The position numbers and the translations under genes are program-made. The notes under the pieces were generated by a model. It ran no database searches. It worked only from the letters and a program-made list of their open reading frames with translations, and was not told the DNA's origin. From positions 62,001 to 126,000 of the forward strand of contig JAUXXJ010000045.1 of the NCBI GenBank assembly GCA_030681195.1: a DNA stretch of 64,000 nucleotides, read 5' to 3'. The DNA is from Rhodocyclaceae bacterium (GTDB lineage: Bacteria; Pseudomonadota; Gammaproteobacteria; Burkholderiales; Rhodocyclaceae). Shown piece after piece: positions 9,637 to 16,694 of the stretch (position 1 is its first letter; every line of letters begins with the position of its first letter).

Positions 9637-9663
9637 TTTATTCGCGTTCGGCGGGTCTGTCAA
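9635..9663 (-). promoter_or_regulatory. Predicted sigma-70 promoter of the RND operon
   Basis: On the minus strand a consensus -35 TTGACA (9663-9658) is followed by a 17-base spacer and a -10 TAAATT (9640-9635, 4 of 6 consensus positions). Spacing and proximity to the tetR start support it. The palindromic operator overlaps the downstream end of the -10. Confidence 0.6.
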
Positions 9664-9788
9664 ACTACCGCGATGATGGGAAGGAATATAAGCAGACAAC
9701 CAAGGTCTGGGGCAAACATGGTGCAGGGAGTGTCCGCTTTACGCTCGACACCAGGAACTCAAGTAGCTCCTTCCGACGACTGCTGTAG

Positions 9789-10883
9789 TCATTCTGTTTT
9801 CCGCCGCCGTTTGTTCACTGGCTTCACATCCACCTTCCCGAGAGCCTTCGTCGCCTGTACCACCCGGTCGAAATCCGACTCGATTTTCTGCGCCCGGTTG
9901 AATTCCGCATACTCAGCCAGCGCCTTCTGATCGGCCTGCGTCTTGCTGATATTGCCCTTGCGGGTCAGCACCGCGTACTCATTGAAGCTCAGGAACTTGT
10001 CCACGCTGGCGGCCATATCGGCCATGCTCATCTGCATGCGGTTTTCGATGATGTTTTCGATGTAATCGAAGAAACCGGAAACGGTGCGTTCCAGCCGCTT
10101 GATCTCCGGCTCGGAAAGGTAATTCTTGGCGATGGTGACATCCGAGGCCAGGATGCGGCCGTGCGGCGCGTTTTTCCAGGTGAGCAGGCCCGCATGCGGC
10201 GCGCTGTGGTCGGCTTTGCTGTGGATGATCTCGGCGGCGGTTTGGCCGGTGATGGCGTAGTGGAACTTGTTCTGCACCATGGCATAGAAGTTCTGCGTGA
10301 CATCGGAGTTGGGGTCGTAGTCCACGCTGCACTCGGCGAAAATATCGGTGATCTGCTGGTAAATGCGGCGTTCGCTGGCACGGATGGAACGGACCCGCTC
10401 CAGCAACTCCAGGAAATAATCCTCGCCAAACACCTGCTTGCCTTGCTTCAGGCGTTCGTCGTCCAGCACGAAGCCCTTGCGGATGTACTCCTTCAGAATC
10501 TGCGTGGCCCAGATGCGGAACTGGGTGGCACGCTTGGAGCTGACACGGTAGCCGACGGCGATGATGGCGTCGAGACTGTAGTGCTTGAGCGTGCGCCGGA
10601 CGGCCCGCCCGCCTTCGTTTTGAACTACCGAGAAATCCTCGGCAGTTGCCTTTTCCGCCAGCTCGCCCTCGGCGTAGATGTTCCTGAGGTGCAGGCCGAT
10701 GTTGTCCGCAGTGGTCTGGAACAGTTCGGCCATCAGGCGCTGAGGCAGCCAGAGGGTTTCGGCGTGGATGAGCACGCGGACATGCACTTTCTCGTCATCG
10801 CCAGCGTAGAGCAGGAACGGCGAATCTGCTCCTGCCATTATTGCAATGGCATTTTTTTCTGGTGGCGTCACTTTCTTGGTCAT
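9789..10883 (-). CDS. rhuM: RhuM-family protein (virulence RhuM domain)
   Basis: A 364-residue protein of the RhuM family, first named in a Salmonella pathogenicity island and usually encoded as an accessory gene near restriction or mobile DNA. Recognisable segments include the winged-helix-like opening, where LPQRLMAELFQTTADNIGLH is followed closely by NIYAEGELAEKAT, then RRTLKHYSLDAIIAVGYRVSS, the ATQFRIWATQILKEYIRKGF block (residues about 119-138) and a Lys/Arg-rich C-terminus. No catalytic residues can be named and the molecular role is not established. It stands alone between the tetR promoter and a housekeeping cluster. Its codon use looks less GC-biased than its neighbours, suggesting acquisition. 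No integrase or partner gene is visible. Confidence 0.8.
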   Translation of the reverse strand: MTKKVTPPEKNAIAIMAGADSPFLLYAGDDEKVHVRVLIHAETLWLPQRLMAELFQTTADNIGLHLRNIYAEGELAEKATAEDFSVVQNEGGRAVRRTLKHYSLDAIIAVGYRVSSKRATQFRIWATQILKEYIRKGFVLDDERLKQGKQVFGEDYFLELLERVRSIRASERRIYQQITDIFAECSVDYDPNSDVTQNFYAMVQNKFHYAITGQTAAEIIHSKADHSAPHAGLLTWKNAPHGRILASDVTIAKNYLSEPEIKRLERTVSGFFDYIENIIENRMQMSMADMAASVDKFLSFNEYAVLTRKGNISKTQADQKALAEYAEFNRAQKIESDFDRVVQATKALGKVDVKPVNKRRRKTE

Positions 10884-10946
10884 TGCTTGTGTACCCCAAC
10901 AAATTTTCGTGCGATCAGGACACCAAGCCCAACTCGCTACGCCAGA

Positions 10947-11519
10947 TCAGCGCACTTCCTGCTCCAGAAAACGGTAGATGGCATCAAGCCGTGCAACGCC
11001 ATCGCTCATCGCCAGCATTTCCTGGCGCAGCGTCATCGGCAAGGGCAGCAACTCCGCCCAGCGGTCGGCGACCCAGGCGGCATCGAAGAATCGGTGGGGT
11101 TGCGGCGGCGGGTCTTCGAGCGCTTCGAGCAGCGCGCGCAACATCGGCACTAACCGCGCATAGTCGCCGGGAATCGGCGTCACGGGCGGATCAGGCAGCA
11201 GTTCCACCTCGGCGCGGATGAGACCACTCGGCATCTGGCGATGCGCAAAGACACGAAAACGCTCGCCGCCATTGATTTCCAGATTGAGGATGCCCAGTTG
11301 CGGCATTTCCCAATCGACGATTTTCGCCAGCGTCCCCACCGTGTGCGGCGCGGCGCCCGCGCCGACCTCCTCGCCCTGCGCGATCAGGCAGATGCCGAAG
11401 GGCGTCTCATGGCGCAGGCAGTCCTTGACCATGTCCATGTAGCGCGCCTCGAACACGCGCAGGGGCAGGCGACCGCCGGAGTGGAGTACGGTATTGAGCA
11501 GGAAGAGGGGAATGTCCAT
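10947..11519 (-). CDS. LON peptidase N-terminal domain protein
   Basis: A 190-residue stand-alone LON substrate-binding (N) domain, with the motif PLRVFEARYMDMVKDCL near the start, the IAQGEEVG strand and GGERFRVF. It lacks the AAA+ and protease domains of Lon, so it cannot be a protease; the role of such free-standing LON-N proteins is unknown. The ATG at 11519 (MDIPLFLLN) shares one base with the ubiX stop, so it is the last gene of the rapZ-ubiX operon. An upstream in-frame extension would lie inside ubiX and is not credible. Confidence 0.87.
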   Translation of the reverse strand: MDIPLFLLNTVLHSGGRLPLRVFEARYMDMVKDCLRHETPFGICLIAQGEEVGAGAAPHTVGTLAKIVDWEMPQLGILNLEINGGERFRVFAHRQMPSGLIRAEVELLPDPPVTPIPGDYARLVPMLRALLEALEDPPPQPHRFFDAAWVADRWAELLPLPMTLRQEMLAMSDGVARLDAIYRFLEQEVR

Positions 11520-12124
11520 TATTCCGCTTCTCCCCAGCGCGGCATCAGGGTATGCGCGACGCCGAGTCGATCGAGGATGCGTGCCACCACAAAGTCGACC
11601 AGGTCCTCGATGCGTTGCGGCTGGTGATAGAAACCCGGGCTGGGCGGCAGGATGACCGCCCCGGCGCGGGAGAGCTTCAGCATGTTCTCCAGATGGATGG
11701 CCGATAGCGGCGTTTCGCGCGGTACCAGAATCAGCGGTTTGCCTTCCTTGAGCACGACATCGGCGGCACGGGTGATCAAGTCCTTGGCCGTACCCGCCGC
11801 CACTTCGGCCAGCGTGCCCATGGTGCAGGGACAAATTACATAGCCATCCGGCGGATTGGAACCCGAGGCGGGCGGCGCATTCCAGTCATTGCGATCAAAC
11901 ACCATCAATCGCCCATCGGCATCAGCAAAGCGTTCCGCCAGCAGACGCTGCGCCTCGCGTGGCTGCGTCGGCAGCACCAGATCAGTCTCCTGTTTGGCGA
12001 CAATCTGCGCGGCCTGTGAATACATCAGCCAGACGCGGCAACCCGCAGCCAACAGACAATCCACCAGCCGCAAGCCGTAAGGCAGGCCAGAGGCACCAGT
12101 CCAGGCAACAGCAACAGTCTTCAC
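11519..12124 (-). CDS. ubiX: Flavin prenyltransferase UbiX
   Basis: A 201-residue UbiX, which prenylates FMN to make the prenyl-FMN cofactor of the UbiD decarboxylase in ubiquinone synthesis. Family motifs seen: VAWTGASGLPYGLRLVDCLL at the N-terminus (FMN phosphate site), CPCTMGTLAEVAAG (about residues 99-112), PLILVPRETPLS and HLENMLKLSRAGAVILP. The start is a GTG at 12124 in a GTGA overlap with the upstream gene. ubiC lies divergently nearby, so two ubiquinone genes sit in the same neighbourhood. No ubiD is in the window. Confidence 0.95.
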   Translation of the reverse strand: MKTVAVAWTGASGLPYGLRLVDCLLAAGCRVWLMYSQAAQIVAKQETDLVLPTQPREAQRLLAERFADADGRLMVFDRNDWNAPPASGSNPPDGYVICPCTMGTLAEVAAGTAKDLITRAADVVLKEGKPLILVPRETPLSAIHLENMLKLSRAGAVILPPSPGFYHQPQRIEDLVDFVVARILDRLGVAHTLMPRWGEAE

Positions 12125-12636
12125 GGAAATTCCTTCAACAGTTTGGCCACAATCAACCCGTTCACGATACCGAAAACCAGCGCGCTCGCGGCAAAGATCG
12201 GCACCAGATAGATGATGCCATCATGTGGCACCAGCCACAGGCGCGCCAGCAGCAACTGGCCACCGACATGGGCAAAGGCAGCGAGCACACTGGCGCTGAC
12301 CGGCCCGAACCAGCGCACCGGCAATTTTGCCGTACCCGCGAGGACAGCAAGGCTCGCCAGCGCACCGACAAGGGCCAGGAAAAAACCGGGGGCGAGAAAC
12401 TGCCCGACCAGCAGGCTGCCGGCGAGGACGCGCAGTATCGACACCCAGGCCGCATCGCGCCAGCCATGGCGCGTCAGCACCAGCAGGATGACAATGTTCG
12501 CGAGGCCGGGCTTCACCCCCGGCAAGGGCGAAGGCAAGGCCGCCTCGGCAATCGAGAGCGCAATCGCCGCCGCCGCATAACGGGCGATGCGGCGATCCTC
12601 CGGGCGGATCGGCAGTTCAATAGTTGAGGCTGTCAT
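12121..12636 (-). CDS. Gx transporter family / heptaprenyl diphosphate synthase component I-like membrane protein
   Basis: A 171-residue integral membrane protein with about five transmembrane helices and the conserved PGVKPGLANIVILLVL segment near residues 40-55. The annotation heptaprenyl diphosphate synthase component I is historical; this family resembles ECF-type substrate-binding S components. It overlaps the upstream NusG-II gene by 20 bases. Gx and NusG-II pairs recur next to FMN-transferase or Rnf genes in other bacteria, which hints at a redox or flavin link, but its substrate is not known. Confidence 0.8.
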   Translation of the reverse strand: MTASTIELPIRPEDRRIARYAAAAIALSIAEAALPSPLPGVKPGLANIVILLVLTRHGWRDAAWVSILRVLAGSLLVGQFLAPGFFLALVGALASLAVLAGTAKLPVRWFGPVSASVLAAFAHVGGQLLLARLWLVPHDGIIYLVPIFAASALVFGIVNGLIVAKLLKEFP

Positions 12637-12994
12637 GACTGGGGTCGCGGCCGGAAAGGCTCAGACTGACATGATTCGGCGCGCAGATGGCGATGGCGTT
12701 GGGACGCGTCAGCCAACCCTGCTGCACACAATACTGGCGCGGGCCGGGATCGGACAGGACGCGCGCGCGGCCGGGGGCAATCTCGATTTGCGTTTCGCCC
12801 AGCGGCCCCTGCACCGCATAGCGGCGCGATGCCGTCAGCGGAAACGCCGCGACCACACGCCCGTCCAGCCGCACGACGGCACGTTCGGCCGTGCCGCCCG
12901 TCCACAACAGCGGGAAGGAGCCGGCGACCAACAATGCTGAGAGCAACACCACGACCCAATCGCCGGGCCGCAACAGACGCCAGCCCTCTTTCAC
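12617..12994 (-). CDS. NusG domain II-containing protein
   Basis: A 125-residue protein with one N-terminal hydrophobic anchor (residues about 12-31) and a small extracytoplasmic NusG-II beta domain ([27 protein letters not shown], ending [19 protein letters not shown]). It starts with GTG at 12994 in a GTGA overlap with the rapZ stop and ends inside the Gx gene. Despite the name it has no NGN or KOW domains, so it is not a transcription factor. It probably assists the adjacent membrane protein; function unknown. Confidence 0.8.
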   Translation of the reverse strand: MKEGWRLLRPGDWVVVLLSALLVAGSFPLLWTGGTAERAVVRLDGRVVAAFPLTASRRYAVQGPLGETQIEIAPGRARVLSDPGPRQYCVQQGWLTRPNAIAICAPNHVSLSLSGRDPSHDSLNY

Positions 12995-13839
12995 TGGGTC
13001 AGGACGCGATGCCGCACCAGCACACGCGCTTGTGCCTTGAAATCGCGGGCCAATGTTTCGGCGAACCAGACCGAGCGATGCTGCCCGCCGGTACAGCCAA
13101 TCGCCACCGTCAGGTAGGAGCGGTTGTCGCGGATGTAGGCCGGCAGCCAGTCGCCGATGAAGCGTTGGATATCCGTGCGCATCCGCAGAACTTCCGGCTG
13201 GGCTTCGAGGAAGGCGATCACTGGCGCATCGCGCCCGGTAAGCGGGCGCAACAGCGGATCGTAATGGGGATTCGGCAGGCAGCGCACATCAAACACCAAG
13301 TCGGCGTCGAGCGGCAGGCCGTGCTTGAAGCCGAAGGATTCGAACAGCAAGTTCAAACCACCCGTGGTATCGCCTTCGCTGGTCACAAACTCCTTGATCA
13401 TGGCGCGCAAGGCGTTCGGGCGGATGTTGCTGGTGTCGATGCGATGCCCCAGACTGCACAGCGTTTCGAGCGCGTCCCGTTCACACGCGATGGCTTCGGC
13501 CAGTGTGCTCTCGCCATCGGCCAGCGGGTGACGTCGCCGCGTTTCGGAAAAACGCTGGATCAGCACGTCGTCACGGGCATCGAGGAAGATGAAACGCAAG
13601 GCCACGCCATCCGCTTCGAGCTTGCGCAATTGCGCCGGCAGTGCGGCAATCGAGGTACCGCCACGCATATCGGCGGCGACGGCGACACGCGCATGTCCTT
13701 CGAGCTTGAGATGTCCCACCAGTTCGCCCAGCAACGGGGCCGGCAGGTTATCGACACAATAGAAACCGGCATCCTCCAGCACATTGAGGGCGATGGATTT
13801 GCCGGAGCCCGAGAGGCCGCTGATCAGCACGAGTTGCAT
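12991..13839 (-). CDS. rapZ: RNase adapter protein RapZ (GTPase/ATPase, former YvcJ/YhbJ family)
   Basis: A 282-residue RapZ. The Walker A motif GLSGSGKS is at residues 8-15, Walker B and the CVDNLP segment follow, and the C-terminal domain carries [17 protein letters not shown]. In enterobacteria RapZ delivers the GlmZ small RNA to RNase E; in most other bacteria the family is a nucleotide-binding regulator tied to cell-wall sugar supply. The ATG at 13839 ([15 protein letters not shown]) is the family start; an upstream extension has no support. It is the first gene of a minus-strand operon reaching the LON-N gene and diverges from ubiC across 73 bases. Confidence 0.95.
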   Translation of the reverse strand: MQLVLISGLSGSGKSIALNVLEDAGFYCVDNLPAPLLGELVGHLKLEGHARVAVAADMRGGTSIAALPAQLRKLEADGVALRFIFLDARDDVLIQRFSETRRRHPLADGESTLAEAIACERDALETLCSLGHRIDTSNIRPNALRAMIKEFVTSEGDTTGGLNLLFESFGFKHGLPLDADLVFDVRCLPNPHYDPLLRPLTGRDAPVIAFLEAQPEVLRMRTDIQRFIGDWLPAYIRDNRSYLTVAIGCTGGQHRSVWFAETLARDFKAQARVLVRHRVLTQ

Positions 13840-13912
13840 GGGTGGGCGAGGGAAAACACAGGAAACGCTATGGTAGCATCGGCGCCCAAATTGGAACGGG
13901 AACCACCGCCAC

Positions 13913-14458
13913 ATGCCCAGCCCGCTTGCTCACTGGAAGCCCAGCGCCACCCTGGCCGGCGCGCCGGTGTGGCTACATCCCTGGCTGGCCGACTCTGGTT
14001 CGCTGACCGCCCGCATCATGGCCCGCTGCCAGCGCTTTCGGGTTCAGGTGATCCGCGAAATCCACGCCCGCCCCCATCTCGACGAACACGCCTTGATCGA
14101 TGTACCGCTGGGCCGCCACGCCTGGATCCGCGAGGTGCTGCTGATCGCCGACGACCAGCCGGTGGTGTTTGCCCATAGCGTGCTGCGCTTGCAGGATCTC
14201 ACCGGCGCCTGGCACATGGCCCGCGCCATTGGCAGCCGCCCGCTCGGCGCGGCGCTGTTTGCCGATCCCGGCATCCAGCGCGGTGACTTGCACGCCGCAC
14301 GCATCCCATCAGCCCACCCGCTGCACCGCCAGGCCAGCCAAGCCAGTGGACGCGCCTTACCGCTGCTGTGGGGACGCCGTTCGCGCTTCACGCGATTGGG
14401 CCGCCCCCTGCTGGTGACCGAAGTTTTTCTGCCCGGCATTTTCGATCTGCCCGCATGA
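13913..14458 (+). CDS. ubiC: Chorismate pyruvate-lyase UbiC
   Basis: A 181-residue chorismate lyase that converts chorismate to 4-hydroxybenzoate and pyruvate, the first committed step of ubiquinone synthesis. Seen: [12 protein letters not shown] near residues 24-35, the substrate loop [18 protein letters not shown], the [16 protein letters not shown] segment, and the C-terminal WGRRSRF...[13 protein letters not shown] containing the conserved active-site Glu. Length fits the family. It overlaps the next gene in an ATGA. Confidence 0.92.
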   Translation: MPSPLAHWKPSATLAGAPVWLHPWLADSGSLTARIMARCQRFRVQVIREIHARPHLDEHALIDVPLGRHAWIREVLLIADDQPVVFAHSVLRLQDLTGAWHMARAIGSRPLGAALFADPGIQRGDLHAARIPSAHPLHRQASQASGRALPLLWGRRSRFTRLGRPLLVTEVFLPGIFDLPA

Positions 14459-14904
14459 GAACATTCCTCCTCCTGCTCCTCGTCAGCGGCAATGTCTTTG
14501 CCCAGTCCGCCGTGCAAATCGTTTCAGCGGAATTCGGACTGTTCGACACCAGCGACCCGCGGGCGACGATCTTCGAACCCGCGACCGTCATTCCCCATAA
14601 GGAAGGTCAGCGCTACGGCTGGATCATTCAGTTGCGTACGAAAAAGCGCAGCGTCGAAGTACGTGAGGAATATCTGTTACCGACCGTGGCGAGCGAAGCC
14701 GGCGCAACGATGAGCCCCGACGGCCAAAAACTGGAGATTCCGCTGCCGAAGCGGCATCAGGTCAGCCAGCGCCAGTTGGTGCCGGTGCGTGGCCAGATCA
14801 TTGGCGAGTGGGCCATCGGCCCCGGCGAACCCACCGGCAAGCGCCACCTGCAGGTGATTATCGAAGGTCAGGTTGGCGGCAGCTTCGAGTACGAGGTACG
14901 CTGA
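14455..14904 (+). CDS. Secreted protein of unknown function
   Basis: A 149-residue protein with a clear Sec signal peptide ([18 protein letters not shown], cleavage after FAQ or AFA-like site). The mature part looks all-beta (IVSAEFGLFDTS, RYGWIIQLRTKKRSVEVREEY, HLQVIIEGQVGGSFEYEV). I do not recognise the family; it is a probable periplasmic beta-sandwich. It is translationally coupled to ubiC by an ATGA overlap. Its 3' end overlaps the 3' end of the convergent DUF1289 gene by 37 bases. Confidence 0.75.
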   Translation: MRTFLLLLLVSGNVFAQSAVQIVSAEFGLFDTSDPRATIFEPATVIPHKEGQRYGWIIQLRTKKRSVEVREEYLLPTVASEAGATMSPDGQKLEIPLPKRHQVSQRQLVPVRGQIIGEWAIGPGEPTGKRHLQVIIEGQVGGSFEYEVR

Positions 14905-15047
14905 TCGGGTTCTTCAAATGTCGGTGATGGCGGGACGGCAGGTGCCTCGGTCGTCCATGGTCGGCCGCAGCCGATACAGTAGGCTTCATCCTCGTCCGGC
15001 AGGCAGATGCCGACGCAGTGATACAACGCTTGGTCAGCGGTGTCCAC
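14868..15047 (-). CDS. DUF1289 small cysteine-rich protein
   Basis: A 59-residue protein with the DUF1289 cysteine pattern CVGIC...CIGC (Cys11, Cys15, Cys24, Cys27), which suggests a bound metal or Fe-S centre. The best start is the GTG at 15047, which overlaps the end of the enoyl-CoA hydratase gene by 14 bases. Its tail encodes AVPPSPTF from a three-mismatch copy of the 24-bp repeat (14916-14939), and the last residues run antisense into the secreted protein gene. Function unknown; such proteins often sit next to fatty-acid or redox genes. Confidence 0.7.
   Translation of the reverse strand: MDTADQALYHCVGICLPDEDEAYCIGCGRPWTTEAPAVPPSPTFEEPDQRTSYSKLPPT
14916..14939 (-). repeat. 24-bp dispersed repeat copy
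   Basis: 21 of 24 matches. In the tail of the DUF1289 gene, sense orientation, in frame as AVPPSPTF. Confidence 0.8.
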
Positions 15048-15663
15048 GGCAGCGTTCCTTGCAGGCGGCCACAGTCTCAGCTTCTTGCGCCAACAGGGCG
15101 TCGATCCACTCGCCGATGGCTTCGTCGAGCGCCGCCGTATCCGCCACCATTTCATGGATCAGGCCAATCCGGTAAGCCTCGGCCGCCGACAAGGTTTCAC
15201 CGGTCAGCAGATAGCGCCGGGCATGCCGCAGGCCCATCGCCTCACGAACCGGCATAGTGATGACGGCCGGCACTTGTCCGCTGTTCGGATCGCGTGCCGA
15301 AAACCGCGCATCAAAGGTCGCCACGGCCAGATCACAAGCGGCCACAATGCCGACACCGCCGCCGCAGACAACGCCCTGCACGCGCGCAATCAGCGGTTTG
15401 GGGCAGGCCACCATGCCATCGAGTAAATCGGCCAGTGCGACGGCTTCGATGGCCTGTGCTGATTGGTCGGCCCCGGCACAGAAACTTTCGCCGACACTGG
15501 AAATGACGACCACACGGACAGTGGCATCTTCGCCCATGCGGCCAATTGCGGCACTAAGTTCGGCCAGCATCGCACCATCGTAGGCGTTGTAGTGCGCGGG
15601 CCGGTTGAAGGTCACGATGCCGATGCCGGCGTCGATTTCGGTAAGGATGGGCTCTGGCGTCAT
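15034..15663 (-). CDS. Enoyl-CoA hydratase/isomerase family protein
   Basis: A 209-residue crotonase-fold protein, about 40-50 residues shorter than the usual 250-260. The oxyanion-hole segments SFCAGADQS (about residues 60-68) and VVCGGGVGIVAACDLAVA (about 97-114) are present. The catalytic Glu pair of true hydratases is not clear; the region reads FSARDPNSGQVPAV. The C-terminal trimerisation helices are truncated, ending VAACKERCRGHR. It may therefore be an isomerase, a hydrolase or an inactive paralogue. It overlaps the EamA gene by 4 bases (ATGA) and the DUF1289 gene by 14. Confidence 0.85.
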   Translation of the reverse strand: MTPEPILTEIDAGIGIVTFNRPAHYNAYDGAMLAELSAAIGRMGEDATVRVVVISSVGESFCAGADQSAQAIEAVALADLLDGMVACPKPLIARVQGVVCGGGVGIVAACDLAVATFDARFSARDPNSGQVPAVITMPVREAMGLRHARRYLLTGETLSAAEAYRIGLIHEMVADTAALDEAIGEWIDALLAQEAETVAACKERCRGHR

Positions 15664-16559
15664 GATGTACTTAGTCTACCGTTTTGCTGTGTTTGCAGCA
15701 CACCGGCAATCACCAGCGTGCCACCCACCAGTGCGGACAGGTCGAGCCGCTCGCCGAGCAGCAGCGCGCCCTGAAGCACCGCCGCCACCGGTACAAGATT
15801 GATGAAGATCGAGGCGCGCTGCGCACCGATCTGCTGCACCGCAGCCGAGAACCAGGTAAAGCCCAAAGTCGTGCCCAGCAGGCCGAGGAACACAATGGCG
15901 CCCCAGGCACCGAGAGAATAAGTCGGCGCCAGTTGCGCGGGTGCCGTCACCAGCGCCGTGACCAGCAACATCAGGAAGCCGGCGCCACTGGCATAGGCCG
16001 TCATGACCAGCGCGCTAAGTGAGCGCGTGCCGAGTCGGCCGATCAGCGTGTAGGCCGACCACATGACCGCACAGCCCAGGATCAGCGTCTCGCCAGTGCC
16101 GACTTTCCCCTCAAGGAAGGCCAGCGGATCGCCCTTGCCAATCACCGTCAGGCAGCCGGCAAACGCAAGTACGCTACCGAGCATTTTTTGCGGTGTCATG
16201 CCCTCTTTGAGCAACCAGGCCGCCGCCAGCAGGGTGATGACCGGACTGAGGGCGACCACCAGCGCCCCACGGCCGGCACTCATCGACTGCATGCCAAAGA
16301 GGAAGAACAGGTTGTAGAGAAAGATGCCACTGGCACCCAGCCCCAGGATCAGCAGCCCCTCACGTCGGGTGATGGCGGGCAGACGACGGTGGCGCCAGAT
16401 GACAATGGCCAGGAGGCTCGTCGCCGCGAAGAAAAAACGCCAGACCGCCACGGCAAGCGGATGCACCTCCTGCACCACATAGCGCGCCGCCACCCAGGTG
16501 CCTCCCCAAAAGAACATGGTCAGGATCAAACGAAGATAGACGGGCGCGAGCGGTGTCAT
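15660..16559 (-). CDS. EamA/DMT-family transporter
   Basis: A 299-residue inner-membrane protein with ten predicted transmembrane helices in two EamA repeats (first repeat FFWGGTWVAARYVV, PLAVAVWRFFFAA; second WSAYTLIGRLGTRS and GLLGTTLGFTWFSAAVQQIG). These usually export amino acids or other small metabolites; the substrate cannot be read from sequence. The ATG at 16559 begins MTPLAPVYLRL. A diverged copy of the 24-bp repeat lies in the gene (16084-16107), reading KVGTGET. The divergent gene is phaC, 135 bases away. Confidence 0.9.
   Translation of the reverse strand: MTPLAPVYLRLILTMFFWGGTWVAARYVVQEVHPLAVAVWRFFFAATSLLAIVIWRHRRLPAITRREGLLILGLGASGIFLYNLFFLFGMQSMSAGRGALVVALSPVITLLAAAWLLKEGMTPQKMLGSVLAFAGCLTVIGKGDPLAFLEGKVGTGETLILGCAVMWSAYTLIGRLGTRSLSALVMTAYASGAGFLMLLVTALVTAPAQLAPTYSLGAWGAIVFLGLLGTTLGFTWFSAAVQQIGAQRASIFINLVPVAAVLQGALLLGERLDLSALVGGTLVIAGVLQTQQNGRLSTS
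16084..16107 (+). repeat. 24-bp dispersed repeat, diverged copy
   Basis: 19 of 24 matches, with the 5' end eroded. In the EamA gene, antisense, read KVGTGET. The weakest copy listed. Confidence 0.4.
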
Positions 16560-16597
16560 GCAGGATAATGGCCGGGATAACAAAGAGAAAAAAGCGT

Positions 16598-16614
16598 TTG
16601 CTGCACTGCAGCAA
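16598..16614. promoter_or_regulatory. Inverted repeat upstream of phaC, candidate PhaR-type operator
   Basis: Perfect 7-base arms TTGCTGC and GCAGCAA around ACT. The core CTGC-N3-GCAG matches the kind of site described for the PHB-responsive repressor PhaR. It lies 80 bases before the phaC start, within the 135-base gap shared with the divergent EamA gene. The assignment to PhaR is inference; no phaR gene is in the window. Confidence 0.5.
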
Positions 16615-16694
16615 TTTTCGCTGATTTGCGATAGACTCACGATTTGCACCAGTTTAGCCGCCGAGGCTTGCCCACAACAAACGGAGTGAGAGAG

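Noticed and set aside
9579..9788. 70-codon open frame running from the tetR start region toward rhuM
   Set aside because: It overlaps the tetR 5' end and promoter, has no ribosome site and resembles nothing known.
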